Source: JBEKCD01 sp050015055
GTDB taxonomy: Archaea > Thermoproteota > Bathyarchaeia > Bathyarchaeales > Bathycorpusculaceae
Direction: 5' to 3'
DNA length: 64,000 nucleotides
NCBI GenBank assembly: GCA_050015055.1
Contig: JBEKCD010000010.1
Span: 29,423 to 93,422 of the forward strand
Shown here: positions 26,680 to 35,795 of the stretch, piece by piece
Numbering within the stretch: the first letter of the stretch is position 1
Layout: the number at the start of each line of letters is the position of its first letter
Position numbers and translations under genes: made by a program
The notes under the pieces: generated by a model
What the model was told of the DNA's origin: nothing
What the model saw: the letters and a program-made list of their open reading frames with translations, nothing else
The model's database searches: none

Positions 26680-28104
26680 CTATTTCTGGAAAATGTGAAT
26701 TTCTCGTCCTATCTTGTGTCTTTCAGCCACATCAACGATGGATGTCATTTCGGTCAAATTCTCGTGTGCAGTGTCGTCTCTGGGAAGAGCCTCTTTCGGA
26801 AATGGATAGACTCTCTTGAAACCGACCTTCACAGCTTTTTCTTCAATGTGCATTGTGACCGGTTTTCCTGAACGAGTTTTTATGTAGGGCGTTACGAGCA
26901 CCAGCCGCCCCTCTTCTTTCAATCTCTCATGTGCCTTTTCCAAGAAATCACAGTAAAGGGGTCTGAGCTTGTCGATGATCTTTGTCGCGTAGGGTGTGGT
27001 TGCAATGTGCCGTAGCGCTGGACCCAGATCGGGTTCTGTTGCTATGCAGTCTACCTCTTGTTGGATTCTTTCCGTCAGTCTGCGCGAGTCTCCTTGCAGA
27101 ACCGTGTATTCTGTTTCTTCCAACGCGTACTGTTTTTTGAGCCACTCGAGATTCTTCCGCGAAGCTTCAACACACCACGGGTTCACGTCTACTCCGATCA
27201 CTCTTGCCTTGGCTAGAAGTGCTTCCTGAAGGATTGTGCCAACCCCGCAGAACGGATCGAGGAGAGATTTTCCAGCCGTGCAGGAAGCCAGGTTTATCAT
27301 GATTCTTGCCAGTCGCGGCGGTATAGCAAATATCTTACGTTGAACTGGTCTGCCTATGTCGCGTTTCTGAAATTCGAACGGGTTATGCACGCCTACGGTG
27401 GTGGATACCACCGTCTGTTTTTTGCCTATACAAAACAGTACTTCCGCTTTCCGTTCAACCAAGCCTTTTTTCAACACTTCAACGTGGCTCAGTTGAGGTT
27501 GTGGTCGGCTCTTGGGAAAGCCCATGAACCCTGATTTCCTGCCGTGAGCGGCCAGCTCATGTTTCAGGGAGCTTCCGACGAACCGTTGCATGGCTCTTGA
27601 AACTGGATGAAAAGACCGCTCCGCGTAGTATACGCTTACGCCAAAAACAGATTTTCCAGAAGCGGCTTCAACCATTTCATCAACTATACCGCTTGCGGAA
27701 AGGCTCATCCTGATTTGCGCCTGGGCCTGCTTGCTCTCTTTAAGAAACGCTTCTTCCACGGCACAAGTAGCAACGTTCGTGACGACCTTGCCGATCTTTA
27801 TGATTCCACCCATATCAGCGACAACTGAGGCATGCAAACCTCTGTTGACGTTAGCGGTGAAGAATGCTGGTGTGAACTCACACAACTCAAACCCGTAGTT
27901 TCTCGCTTCCAAATACGCGACAAGCTCCGCTAGGGACAGCTTCCAATTCTTCCCTGGAACAAACACGTAAGTGTTCTGACTATCGAGCACCATGCTTGGA
28001 CATGTGAGTACTGTTGCCTGACGCATAAGAGAGTAATGGTTTGAAACAAAAGAAGCAGGCAAAATGGCGCTTTCTACCGCGCGGCTGAGCAACTCGCTTA
28101 TCAC
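26680..28104 (-). CDS. Trm11/TrmG10-type RNA methyltransferase (COG1041)
   Basis: 474 residues. The N-terminal half fits the THUMP-containing part of tRNA guanosine-10 N2-methyltransferases. The C-terminal half is a SAM domain with LLDPFCGVGTILQEALL and RVIGVDVNPWCVEASRKN. The catalytic (D/N)PPY motif is replaced by EPDLGP, a variant I recall from one archaeal COG1041 branch. The reaction may therefore differ from standard m2G10 formation. The predicted start at 28104 is uncertain; ATGs at 28026 or 27993 would trim a non-conserved leader. It stands alone, next to the repeat region at 28.2 kb. Confidence 0.78.
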   Translation of the reverse strand: MISELLSRAVESAILPASFVSNHYSLMRQATVLTCPSMVLDSQNTYVFVPGKNWKLSLAELVAYLEARNYGFELCEFTPAFFTANVNRGLHASVVADMGGIIKIGKVVTNVATCAVEEAFLKESKQAQAQIRMSLSASGIVDEMVEAASGKSVFGVSVYYAERSFHPVSRAMQRFVGSSLKHELAAHGRKSGFMGFPKSRPQPQLSHVEVLKKGLVERKAEVLFCIGKKQTVVSTTVGVHNPFEFQKRDIGRPVQRKIFAIPPRLARIMINLASCTAGKSLLDPFCGVGTILQEALLAKARVIGVDVNPWCVEASRKNLEWLKKQYALEETEYTVLQGDSRRLTERIQQEVDCIATEPDLGPALRHIATTPYATKIIDKLRPLYCDFLEKAHERLKEEGRLVLVTPYIKTRSGKPVTMHIEEKAVKVGFKRVYPFPKEALPRDDTAHENLTEMTSIVDVAERHKIGREIHIFQK

Positions 28105-28190
28105 TCAGATAGCCCGCATCTTTTCACATCTGCAAAGCTCCGGGTAGGCTTCCCAGACTTGAGAATCGATCAAAATGCCTGTTTGTTTCT

Positions 28191-28370
28191 TCATGTTTTC
28201 ATTACAACCCAACATTACATCTGACCTTACAATTGTGGAGTAGGGGAGTCTGCTTTCAAGGGCACACCAGCCTGTTTTCTCCATGATTTATTACAAAGCA
28301 GCATTACAAATGACGTTATGACAGAAAAGGGGAGGGGGGGCGACTTTGAAGAACATGCAGGGCTGGAGAT
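28191..28370 (+). repeat. Two tandem 89 bp repeat units with ATTACA words
   Basis: Unit 1 has ATTACA at 28201 and 28214 and TTACA at 28227. Unit 2 has ATTACA at 28290 and 28303 and GTTATG at 28315. Words are 13 bp apart inside a unit, and the units are offset by 89 bp. Each is preceded by TTCATG or CCATGATTT and followed by a G-rich run and CTTTCAAG or CTTTGAAG. Related copies lie at 46.9 and 55.1 kb. Confidence 0.7.
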
Positions 28371-29091
28371 TTCAGTCGGGAAGATGTTTAAAGTTGCAGT
28401 CCTTGACGCGTGTGCCGTTACATAGGAGACTTATCGGGTCTCTCTTCCCTTTCTTGCGTTTCTTTTTCCCCCTCTCATATGGCCTCTTTTTTCTAAACTC
28501 AAAATGCATCTTCCCGCAGGACTTGACCGCTCCGGTTCCGACTGAAAAGTCGCGTTTGCCATAGTTGCTCAATTCACTGATGTCGTCAAAAAAGGTAAGC
28601 GCGCAAGGTTTGTATTCGGACATAATAACGACCCAACAGATTTTTTCTTCCTTGGCTTTTCCTCGCGCGCCCAGATTTTCGATTATCACTAATTAGAACA
28701 CAACAATGGACTTAAAGGTTTCCGCAACAGTGCGAAGCAAGTACTCGATATTCTTTCTTCGGGAAGCTGCAAGGCCAAAGCGTACAGTTCTTGTCTTAAC
28801 CTATCCAAAGAACTCTAGCATGCGCAGGCGGTAACCCCTCTTCTTGGGCTCAAAAGCAGTTTAAGAATTAGCGTGCGCTTGCCCATTGTTTATGACGTTA
28901 TTGTGACAGAAAACGCAATCATAGAAAATGTCAGATATGCCCTACCCGGCCCAGCTGCGCGCGAGTATCGGTTTGATAGACCTAACTCAAGAGAGAAATG
29001 AGAAGTAGAGGCTCTAGTTAACTAAGACGATATACTTTTCGATATTATCTTGGGATGAAAGAGAGCTATGGAATCTCCTACATCGTAAGAG
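28371..29091. other. Gene-poor spacer
   Basis: About 720 bp between the 28.2 kb repeats and the PAP2 gene. It has three GCGCGC tracts (28599, 28665 and 28957) and the variant TTAGCGTGCGCTT near 28869. A minus-strand frame at 28372-28689 is rich in Lys and Arg but matches nothing. I see no convincing gene. Confidence 0.5.
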
Positions 29092-30519
29092 CTATGGTGA
29101 GCCGTCAGCTAGCCCTCGTTGAACAGCGACTTGCCCGATTGCCTGACCCATTTCTACGCCTTGTGTACAGTCAAAGCGGTAGTGAATGCCAGCGTAGACA
29201 CGGGATATTGAAGCCTCATTGACCATTGATTGAATGTTGTCCTGTTCGTTCGGGAAAATGTAGCTCAAGACTTCACCGGCTGCTCCTGAGAAGCATGAGT
29301 GCCCGGAAGGATAGGAGGGAAAGTTCGGAATGCCTACCGGCGTAGTTATCGTCGGGTCTACTTGACATGGGCGTATGAGCCAGTAAGTGTACTTGTTGTA
29401 CCAGCAGCAGATCCCTGCGTCCATGACTGCCATGTTCATCAGCGTGAGAGTTCGCGCCGATCTCAGCTCATTCATATCATAGCGTACGATCAGGTCACAT
29501 GCGATCTGGTTCCAGTGCCCAGGCGGCGTCCAAGTTCCTCCGCCATCGGCCCAGAAAAGGGCGATTCGCAGTTGATCCGCTGTGCGAGAGTCTGAAATCT
29601 GCTTTGCCTCTTCAAGTGACGAGTTGAATTCGGCAGAGCCGAAAGAAGGCGGTGGCGGCAACAGGAACGCTGAAGACGAATTTATAAGCCATGGTTTAAC
29701 CTGTCCCCACGCTGGCAAGACGGGTGGAGTCGGCGGGATTTGACTGCTAAACCAGTACCCAGGTCCGGTTGGCACAGTACCGTTCCAAACGGCGTTAGAA
29801 CCATCAGTTTTGGCGCGACTGATGACTTGGTCAGCTACTTCTCGACCCAAGGTATCTCCTGCGGTAATGTCGCTGCGGAAGCTGACGCCAGCCCAAAGCC
29901 GAGACATTTCGTCCTCATTTGCCTCTTGATTCAACCACGCAGTTTGGTTCGGATAGAGGTAGCTGAGAATGGCTGCAGACGCTGTTGCGACTGCCGCGTG
30001 TTCAGACGGATAGCCCGGGTCGCCGCTGGTCTTGACGAGCGGGGTTATACTTTGATCGAGCTCGTGAGGGGTGGTTCTGTTGTAGTAGTACTTGTTGTTC
30101 CACGCGGCCACGAGTGAGTCATACTGTGCAACACTCACCAGCGCATAGACTCGCGACGCTATCGGGGGAGAGGCACTGCTCTTGCTCACCAGGTTTCGTG
30201 CGATCTCGTTCCAACGAACGCAGGCACCGATGTTCCAGTAATATACGATTTCGTTTTCTTGGGCAGTTCGATTCGCTTGGAGCTGGTGCAATTCGTTGAG
30301 TTCCTGTTGAAATTGAGGAGAACCGCTTGAAGGTGGTTCTGGGAGGCGTATTGCATCGCTTGAATTTAGAACTATAGGAACCCAACGTCCCCCGGTGGGT
30401 TCGCTAACCAACGCATGGCTGACGAGAGTCGCTTGGAATAATGCTACACTGAATATGCCGAGTATTACAACCGCCGCGAGAACTACTACGATAAAAAAGG
30501 TTCTATACCGTCGTTCCAA
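29092..30519 (-). CDS. Exported PAP2/vanadium haloperoxidase-like protein with two repeats
   Basis: 475 residues. An N-terminal membrane anchor (FFIVVVLAAVVILGIFSVAL) places the rest outside the cell. Two copies of the PAP2-type core are visible. The second is complete: PSYPSGHSCFSGAAGE, then SRVYAGIHYRFDCTQG, with both histidines and the Arg. The first reads GYPSEHAAVATASAAILSYL and SRLWAGVSFRSDITAG, where the second His is replaced, so it is probably inactive. Known relatives are vanadium-dependent haloperoxidases and related phosphatases. Substrate unknown. There is no second gene in the transcription unit. Confidence 0.82.
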   Translation of the reverse strand: MERRYRTFFIVVVLAAVVILGIFSVALFQATLVSHALVSEPTGGRWVPIVLNSSDAIRLPEPPSSGSPQFQQELNELHQLQANRTAQENEIVYYWNIGACVRWNEIARNLVSKSSASPPIASRVYALVSVAQYDSLVAAWNNKYYYNRTTPHELDQSITPLVKTSGDPGYPSEHAAVATASAAILSYLYPNQTAWLNQEANEDEMSRLWAGVSFRSDITAGDTLGREVADQVISRAKTDGSNAVWNGTVPTGPGYWFSSQIPPTPPVLPAWGQVKPWLINSSSAFLLPPPPSFGSAEFNSSLEEAKQISDSRTADQLRIALFWADGGGTWTPPGHWNQIACDLIVRYDMNELRSARTLTLMNMAVMDAGICCWYNKYTYWLIRPCQVDPTITTPVGIPNFPSYPSGHSCFSGAAGEVLSYIFPNEQDNIQSMVNEASISRVYAGIHYRFDCTQGVEMGQAIGQVAVQRGLADGSP

Positions 30520-30811
30520 GGCTATACACCAAGTTTTGGCTAGGGACCGCCACCTAATATATGTTCTCTAGATTTGTTCTAGAACAAACTTCTATCTCAA
30601 ACCATGACTAAAACTACAGAATAGACAATAGCGCGTGCTAGTTCCTAAAATGCAAATAATGGTTTTTATTCTGTTCCCGGCGCTCGGGTCATTTCTAGAA
30701 GCTTGGATTCAAAATGGAAATTGGAAATAGTTCGAAGAGCAAGAAGGGAAATAGAAATCATTTTTGACGATTTTCGGAACAGGCATGCGCGCGAGTATGT
30801 TTGCACATGGT

Positions 30812-31165
30812 TTAACTGTATTCTCTGAACGTGTAGTTGCATTTTGTGCAACGCAGAAACTGGGTCGAGGATTCGTCCGCGCCTCTGGTTTGCACTTGCC
30901 ACACGTATGCCACGTTGTTCCCGCATTTCGGGCATTCCATCCTCACGGTGGGCAGGGTTCTCAATTTCTGTTCCTCTTTTCCTATCACTGCCACAAGCTG
31001 CGTTGGTTTGTGCTGAAAAACCTTGGCGACTTTGGGTTCGATTTTCTTTGTTGCAGCGGGTTTCTTGTAGCCGCACTTTGCACAGGTCAACACTAACGTT
31101 TTTTCTGTGCCGCTTTTTCCTTTCTTAGCCTCAAGTCGAGAACCGCATTTTGGACAAAATTCCAT
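30812..31165 (-). CDS. tfs: Transcription factor S (TFIIS-like cleavage factor)
   Basis: 117 residues from the ATG at 31165, with GGAG upstream. The N-terminal zinc ribbon is FCPKCGSRL and CAKCGYKK. The C-terminal zinc ribbon is CPKCGNNVAYVWQVQTRG, then ADESSTQFLRCTKCNYTF. The Asp-Glu pair in ADESST is the acidic hairpin that reaches into RNA polymerase and stimulates RNA cleavage after backtracking. Length equals that of archaeal TFS. It lies 80 bp downstream of the DUF99 gene in the same direction and may be co-transcribed with it. Confidence 0.95.
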   Translation of the reverse strand: MEFCPKCGSRLEAKKGKSGTEKTLVLTCAKCGYKKPAATKKIEPKVAKVFQHKPTQLVAVIGKEEQKLRTLPTVRMECPKCGNNVAYVWQVQTRGADESSTQFLRCTKCNYTFREYS

Positions 31166-31245
31166 GAACCTGTTCTCCGTCTTTCGTTTCTTTAGCCTTA
31201 GCAAAGTCTCTTTTATACTTTCTTATGCTCAGCTAAGTATTCAGG

Positions 31246-31830
31246 TTAAGCCTGACTGGCACCTGAAGCGACAAGATGCGCGACGCGGAGGGCTTCAGGA
31301 ATGTTGCTCCGCGTGGAGGTTAACTGGACAATCCTCCGCGCGTCACTTTCTTGGATGCCGCAGATTTCCATGTACACTCTTTCGCCTCTGCTTCTTGTCT
31401 GCACCTCGAAAATCTGTCCAGCGTCCTGAACAGTTGTCCAGCGTTCCGCGCTCCTCGGCAAGTTCCTCAACGCCGCATGAATCTCTCTGAAGTCAGGTTT
31501 GTCACGCGTAACAACTATGATGGGCAGTTTTGTGAGGACGTTGAGTTCTTTGATGTTGACAATGTTGAAGCCGCCGAACGTGACGCCGTCGAGCATTATG
31601 ACTCTGACTTGGCGGTAGTGGGTGGACTCAACAATCATAGAGGATATATTGTCAGTAGCGTCGAAACCGTCAACCTTGACCTTGGTGCTCAGCACTCCGT
31701 CGAGCCAGTAGCCGCCGCGGAAGACGACGCCGACAACGGGGGCGTAGCCCTGGTGAGGAGTGAACGGCCCATCATCGACTCCTAAAACGCGGATTTCACG
31801 TTTAATTGTGCGGAACTTTTTCACGGACAA
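31246..31830 (-). CDS. DUF99 (UPF0215) family protein
   Basis: 194 residues. Family motifs are IRVLGVDDGPF at the N-terminus, GVVFRGGYWLDGVLST, VRVIMLDGVTFGGFNIV and PIIVVTRDKPDFREIHAAL. DUF99 proteins have an RNase H-like fold related to endonuclease V and may act on nucleic acid; no biochemical role is established to my knowledge. The gene lies in the archaeal information-processing block (TFS, RpoL, Csl4), which supports an RNA- or DNA-linked function. Start ATG at 31830; the gene is divergent from the RNase III-like gene. Confidence 0.88.
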   Translation of the reverse strand: MSVKKFRTIKREIRVLGVDDGPFTPHQGYAPVVGVVFRGGYWLDGVLSTKVKVDGFDATDNISSMIVESTHYRQVRVIMLDGVTFGGFNIVNIKELNVLTKLPIIVVTRDKPDFREIHAALRNLPRSAERWTTVQDAGQIFEVQTRSRGERVYMEICGIQESDARRIVQLTSTRSNIPEALRVAHLVASGASQA

Positions 31831-31916
31831 ACCTTTTCCCCGTTAGCTCCAACACTAATGTGAGAAGCAGCAATTATAAACTTGATCAACGATAACGGCC
31901 AAGAGGGGGTTGAGCT

Positions 31917-32312
31917 TTGGGCAGAGGTGGTAGAGTGTTCTCGTTTCGGACGGTTCGAGGAAGCCTTGCTGAAGTCTTGACGGATCGTGATTTGGCTTCC
32001 TTGGGAGACGCCTGCGTGAACTTCACGTACTCCCTAGCGTTGTCGAACAGGAGACAGAAGCCGTTAGGCGTTCGAGTTAAGGGAAGCGTGCTTGCCGAGG
32101 CGTTACGGAAGGCTGGGCTGAGGGACCGTTTGGGCTCGAGTATGTCGAGGCACGCGCTTACTGATGCAGCGGAAGCGTTGATTATGTACGCTTGGCTGAA
32201 TGGTTGCCTCACATTGGATGAGAGTGTCGCGATAATGAGGAAAGGTGAGGACGCGGTTGAAGGTATGAGCGCGCTATTGGCAACGACCAAAAAGAGGGTT
32301 ACTTTTCCTTGA
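31917..32312 (+). CDS. RNase III-like archaeal protein
   Basis: 131 residues from a TTG with GAGGGGGT upstream. The sequence LASLGDACVNFTYSLAL, followed by GSVLAEALRKAGLRDRLG and LTDAAEALIMYAWLNG, follows the RNase III core: LGDAVLxL, then LAxxxxxxGL, then the DxxEALIGAxxLD helix with its acidic pair. Such short one-domain relatives are known from some archaea without a proven activity. A double-stranded RNA-binding domain is absent. The 3' end overlaps the convergent rpoL gene by 14 bp. RNA processing is likely from context; the family call is moderate. Confidence 0.6.
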   Translation: MGRGGRVFSFRTVRGSLAEVLTDRDLASLGDACVNFTYSLALSNRRQKPLGVRVKGSVLAEALRKAGLRDRLGSSMSRHALTDAAEALIMYAWLNGCLTLDESVAIMRKGEDAVEGMSALLATTKKRVTFP

Positions 32313-32583
32313 GCGCTCTGACGAGTTCCTTGCTGAATTCCTTGTTCATCCCACGCGCGTTTTCCAACGCGGCCCGTAGCACCTGTTCGGGCTTAGCTGT
32401 GCCTTTCGTGCGGACGTAGATTACGGCGTTGGGAGTGAGCGGATGCGGTATGTCGTAGCCGGCCAGATCCACGCTTTTTTCTTCTAGGATTTTTTTCTGC
32501 AGCAGGTTACAGACGGTGTGACCTGCTCCTTCAATTTCTATTCTCAGTTCGTTTGACGTTTTTTTGAGCACGTTAACCTTCAT
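32299..32583 (-). CDS. rpoL: RNA polymerase subunit L
   Basis: 94 residues. RpoL forms a heterodimer with RpoD in the assembly platform of archaeal RNA polymerase (equivalent to eukaryotic Rpb11 and bacterial alpha). Typical features are ELRIEIEGAGHTVCNLLQ, where H-T-NLL is the family signature, and DLAGYDIPHPLTPNAVIYV. The C-terminus is a helix rich in Lys and Glu. Its start overlaps the end of csl4 by 11 bp, so the two are translationally coupled. This pairing of csl4 and rpoL is common in archaea. Confidence 0.96.
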   Translation of the reverse strand: MKVNVLKKTSNELRIEIEGAGHTVCNLLQKKILEEKSVDLAGYDIPHPLTPNAVIYVRTKGTAKPEQVLRAALENARGMNKEFSKELVRALKEK

Positions 32584-33184
32584 CCAGACCCTCCTTCCTG
32601 TGGGGTATCAGGCCTTTTCCGTAATCGGAGGCTGTTTTGCGTTTTTCGATACTTCCGCACTTGGGGCAGTACATGCCCTGCCGCTTGGGCTCAAGAAGCG
32701 TGCCGCAGTTGGAGCAGAAAGCGTAGACGACGCCGAGGTTCTTGTCTTTGGTGGACAGGTGGTATGTACGGTTTTTTTCGCTGACGACTTTGGCCCTTAT
32801 TATGTCGCCAGACTTGCACACGTCGTACATCGAGTCCACGTACCTCAACGCCACGTCGGAAACGTGTAGAATGCCCGTGAAGACTCCGTTGATTTCTTCT
32901 CCGCCGATTTCAAAGATGCGAGCTCCCGCAGTGTCTGACTGCGCGTTCGAGACCTGTGCTAGGACAGTGTTGCCCAGGGCGGGAACCTTTGACGGGCCGA
33001 TGAGCTGATGTACTGAGACGCGCCTATGAACTAGATCGATAAGAATGCGGCCGATGACTTTAGAGTATATTACGCCATCTTTGACGTATGTTCCAGCGTC
33101 GGGGATGAACTCTTCAATCACGCCTAGACGGTCTCCGGGCACGGCCAGCTGACCTGTTTTCTGTTCCCCTAGTTTTGAACTCAT
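32573..33184 (-). CDS. csl4: Exosome cap subunit Csl4
   Basis: 203 residues from the ATG at 33184, with AAGGA seven nt upstream; a GTG at 33211 is possible but lacks this. Csl4 is an RNA-binding cap of the archaeal exosome, which degrades RNA 3' to 5'. The N-terminal domain has VPGDRLGVIEEFIPDAGTYV. The S1 domain follows (LGNTVLAQVSNAQSDTAGA through SGDIIRAKVV). A C-terminal zinc ribbon reads AFCSNCGTLLEP and MYCPKCGSIEKRK. Length is normal. Confidence 0.95.
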   Translation of the reverse strand: MSSKLGEQKTGQLAVPGDRLGVIEEFIPDAGTYVKDGVIYSKVIGRILIDLVHRRVSVHQLIGPSKVPALGNTVLAQVSNAQSDTAGARIFEIGGEEINGVFTGILHVSDVALRYVDSMYDVCKSGDIIRAKVVSEKNRTYHLSTKDKNLGVVYAFCSNCGTLLEPKRQGMYCPKCGSIEKRKTASDYGKGLIPHRKEGLDEG

Positions 33185-33414
33185 TGAAGTTTCCTTCTGT
33201 TTGTCCGTCACGTTCGCACCAGATGCCTGCTGGTATTGACTGAACGTTTGTAACTTTACTTTATGTGCTTATGAATAAACCTTTTGATAAGAGCTTGGCG
33301 ATAGAACCCGCCGCGCGAAGTCTCGTTTGCCCTGGACGGATGTTTGGTTTCGGGAGCCTGTGTTGGAGTACGCAATTCGGGTTTTTTGAGATTCAAATCT
33401 TGGCGCTCGCCGTT

Positions 33415-34767
33415 TCAAGTCATGAATCGCTCAACGACATTGTAGAGCACGCTTGTTCCGAACACGAGATTTTCTGTCGATATGCGCTCATCTATTCCGT
33501 GAATGGTCTGCTGCATTTCCGAGTATGATGTTTCTGGACGAACAGGATGAAAACCGTAGCACACGCTGCCCATCTTTCTGAAGAAGCGAGAATCCGTTCC
33601 TCCGGTAAGCATAACAGGGGTCGAACCGCTCTTGGGTTCAAACTCTTTCAAGACCTTCACGATCATCTCGTAAAGTGGAGTGTTCAGCGGCGACTCGGAG
33701 GGGTCATTCGCCTGAATAGTTTCGAAGCTCAACTTGTCCAAGCCTGCATCCTCCAAGAGTTGCTTTATTTCGCTCAGAACTTTTGCCGGAATTTGACCGG
33801 GCAGGACTCGACAGTCAAAGATTGCTTCACATTCTGATGGGATTATGTTTTCCTTTACTCCGCCACGGATGATGGTAGGTGTGACTGTCATTCTGAGTCT
33901 TGCCCGAAGCTCTTCCGCTAGATATTTTTCCTTGTGAGCCAGCTTGTCCAAGATCTGGTCACTCTGATTCGGGTCTCTGAGCAGAACTGACAGGTCTCGA
34001 AACCTGCTGGACTTTGACAATTCACTAAGGTACTGCCTGACGGTTGGAACAAGCGAGATTTTCGGGCGGAAGCTACTAATCTTCTCAACGACCTTGTTCA
34101 TACGCAAGATGGCGTTGTCTGCAGCGCCGGGCACTGAGCCGTGACCAGGCGTTCCACCTGCCTTAACCTTGAACCATAGTATGCCCTTCTCGGCAGTGTT
34201 TATGGTGTAGGTGTTTTCTCCGTCGATCTTCATCGCCATCCCTGCGCCTTCGTTCAAAACATAGTCCGCGTACACCTTGTCTGGATGATTCTGAACAAGC
34301 CAACCTGCACCCGCCTCGCCGCCCTTCTCCTCGTCAGCCGTTGCGGCCAGTATGATATCACCCTTGAGTTTCACGTTGTTTCTTTTCAGAAGCTTCAACG
34401 CCATAACCTCGACCGCCGTCATTCCCTTCATGTCCAATGCGCCTCGACCCCAAACGAAACCGTCTTTGACCAAGCCGCTGAATGGTTCAACGCTCCATTC
34501 CTTTGGGTTTGCTGCCACGACGTCTAGGTGTGAAAGAAGGAGCAAGCTCGGCTTATTGCTCACTCCGTTGAGTCGGGTCACGACGCTGCCTTTTCCAGGC
34601 TCGGACTCGAACAATTCGCATTTGAAACCGTCCTGCTTCAACGTTTCTGCAACGTACTTCGCGGCCGCAGTCTCGTTTCCCGGGGGATTAGTCGTGTCAA
34701 TGCGGATCAACCCGCTCAGAAAACTAGCAACTTCTTCTTTGACTTCTCGATAGATTTTCGCACGCAT
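33415..34767 (-). CDS. M20 family zinc peptidase/deacylase (ArgE/DapE/ACY1 type)
   Basis: 450 residues. The first zinc ligands are in LLSHLDVVAANPKEW, where HLD is the motif; the bridging Asp is in GRGALDMKG, the catalytic Glu-Glu in TADEEKGGEAG, and the last His in MLTGGTDSRFFRK with YGFHPV near the C-terminus. The dimerisation domain contains GGTPGHGSVPGAADNA. Family members remove N-acyl groups or cleave dipeptides. The position of GHGS and the length around 450 suit carboxypeptidase or aminoacylase-like enzymes better than DapE. It is cytosolic, as no signal peptide is seen. Confidence 0.9.
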   Translation of the reverse strand: MRAKIYREVKEEVASFLSGLIRIDTTNPPGNETAAAKYVAETLKQDGFKCELFESEPGKGSVVTRLNGVSNKPSLLLLSHLDVVAANPKEWSVEPFSGLVKDGFVWGRGALDMKGMTAVEVMALKLLKRNNVKLKGDIILAATADEEKGGEAGAGWLVQNHPDKVYADYVLNEGAGMAMKIDGENTYTINTAEKGILWFKVKAGGTPGHGSVPGAADNAILRMNKVVEKISSFRPKISLVPTVRQYLSELSKSSRFRDLSVLLRDPNQSDQILDKLAHKEKYLAEELRARLRMTVTPTIIRGGVKENIIPSECEAIFDCRVLPGQIPAKVLSEIKQLLEDAGLDKLSFETIQANDPSESPLNTPLYEMIVKVLKEFEPKSGSTPVMLTGGTDSRFFRKMGSVCYGFHPVRPETSYSEMQQTIHGIDERISTENLVFGTSVLYNVVERFMT

Positions 34768-34948
34768 TATTCGTCGCCTGCTGTTCAGTTTGTAATGCAG
34801 GTTGTTTAAAACTTTCTGCTCAGCCCATACGAGGGATTCAGCGCTCCAAAATCAAGTTCAGAATTAAAACTAGGACAAAACAGCGAAGCATGAAAACGAC
34901 ATAAGATTGAAGAAATCGATGGATTTTCATGGAAGTTGGGTCGGGTTG

Positions 34949-35512
34949 CTATGGAGGCCCCGCGTATGAACTATCGTGAAGTTCAGGAATGATTTCTGTC
35001 TTGTCCCGTCTCATGAAATACGTCCCTACGGCTGCGTCGCCTCCAGGGTAGGGAAAGACCTGGAGTTCTGATGAGCCGCCCGCGATAACCTGAAAAGTTA
35101 TGGTGAGCAAGACGCCGTTGCCGCTAGCATCCGGAAGACTAAGGCCGCTCTTGGTGTCGACGAAGAAGACTCGAGCTGAGAGCGAACTTGTCGTGTTTAA
35201 AGTCTCATTAGGAGTGCTTAGGAAGGTTGTGAGTCCAGCTGAACGCAGAAACGACCCTTCGGAGACGTTGATAGCGTTCAGGACTTCAGGATCATAGCGG
35301 ACGTCACACTGCACAGCATAGATATCGGCGCAGTTTTCAACGGTCACGTTGACAGTGAAGGTGTCGTCAACTGAGAGTTGCCCAACGCTCTCCGGCTCTA
35401 TCCTAACAGTGGTCACACGTGCGCTAGACATGCGTGTGTACACCACAACGATTGTGGCAGCTGCAACGATTATTATTACCAGTCCGATGGCCAAGACAGA
35501 TATTCTTCGCAT
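34949..35512 (-). CDS. Membrane-anchored cohesin-like surface protein
   Basis: 187 residues. An N-terminal signal anchor (VLAIGLVIIIVAAATIVVVY) leads outside the cell. The rest is a beta-rich domain with the cohesin pattern: VGQLSVDDTFTVNVTVENC, IYAVQCDVRYDPEVLNAINV, GSFLRSAG and a late GNGVLLTITFQVIAGGSS. Cohesins bind dockerin modules, and a dockerin relic is found at 46.7 kb. In archaea such domains occur in surface proteins without cellulosomes. Several Asn-x-Ser/Thr sites would suit N-glycosylation. A stand-alone gene with no clear partner beside it. Confidence 0.75.
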   Translation of the reverse strand: MRRISVLAIGLVIIIVAAATIVVVYTRMSSARVTTVRIEPESVGQLSVDDTFTVNVTVENCADIYAVQCDVRYDPEVLNAINVSEGSFLRSAGLTTFLSTPNETLNTTSSLSARVFFVDTKSGLSLPDASGNGVLLTITFQVIAGGSSELQVFPYPGGDAAVGTYFMRRDKTEIIPELHDSSYAGPP

Positions 35513-35795
35513 GCGGCATCTGATGTAGGTGTCTCACTCGTGTTCTTATTGTTTATGGAACCCTGTTCGTCAAAAGCAGGTGACCGAATTCCGTGTGGTC
35601 ATCTTGGCGCGCGTGAGTTTCAAGGTTTAATCATGGAGGCGGGGGGGCGGGGTTGGTGGTAGAGGCGGCAGTCTTGTCGTTGGCTTTCTCCTAATACGCG
35701 CTCGTTGTTGTCAGAAACTGTTCTTATAACTTGTGGAACACACACGAATTCGGTGATATGCGGGATGACTGCTTTTTGTATTGACTGCTGATGAA

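Noticed and set aside
28191..28370. CRISPR array
   Set aside because: The 89 bp units diverge along their whole length and come in pairs; there are no identical short repeats with unique spacers and no cas genes.
28372..28689. Minus-strand 105-codon frame with a Lys/Arg-rich middle
   Set aside because: No family match, no convincing ribosome site, and it overlaps the end of the repeat units.
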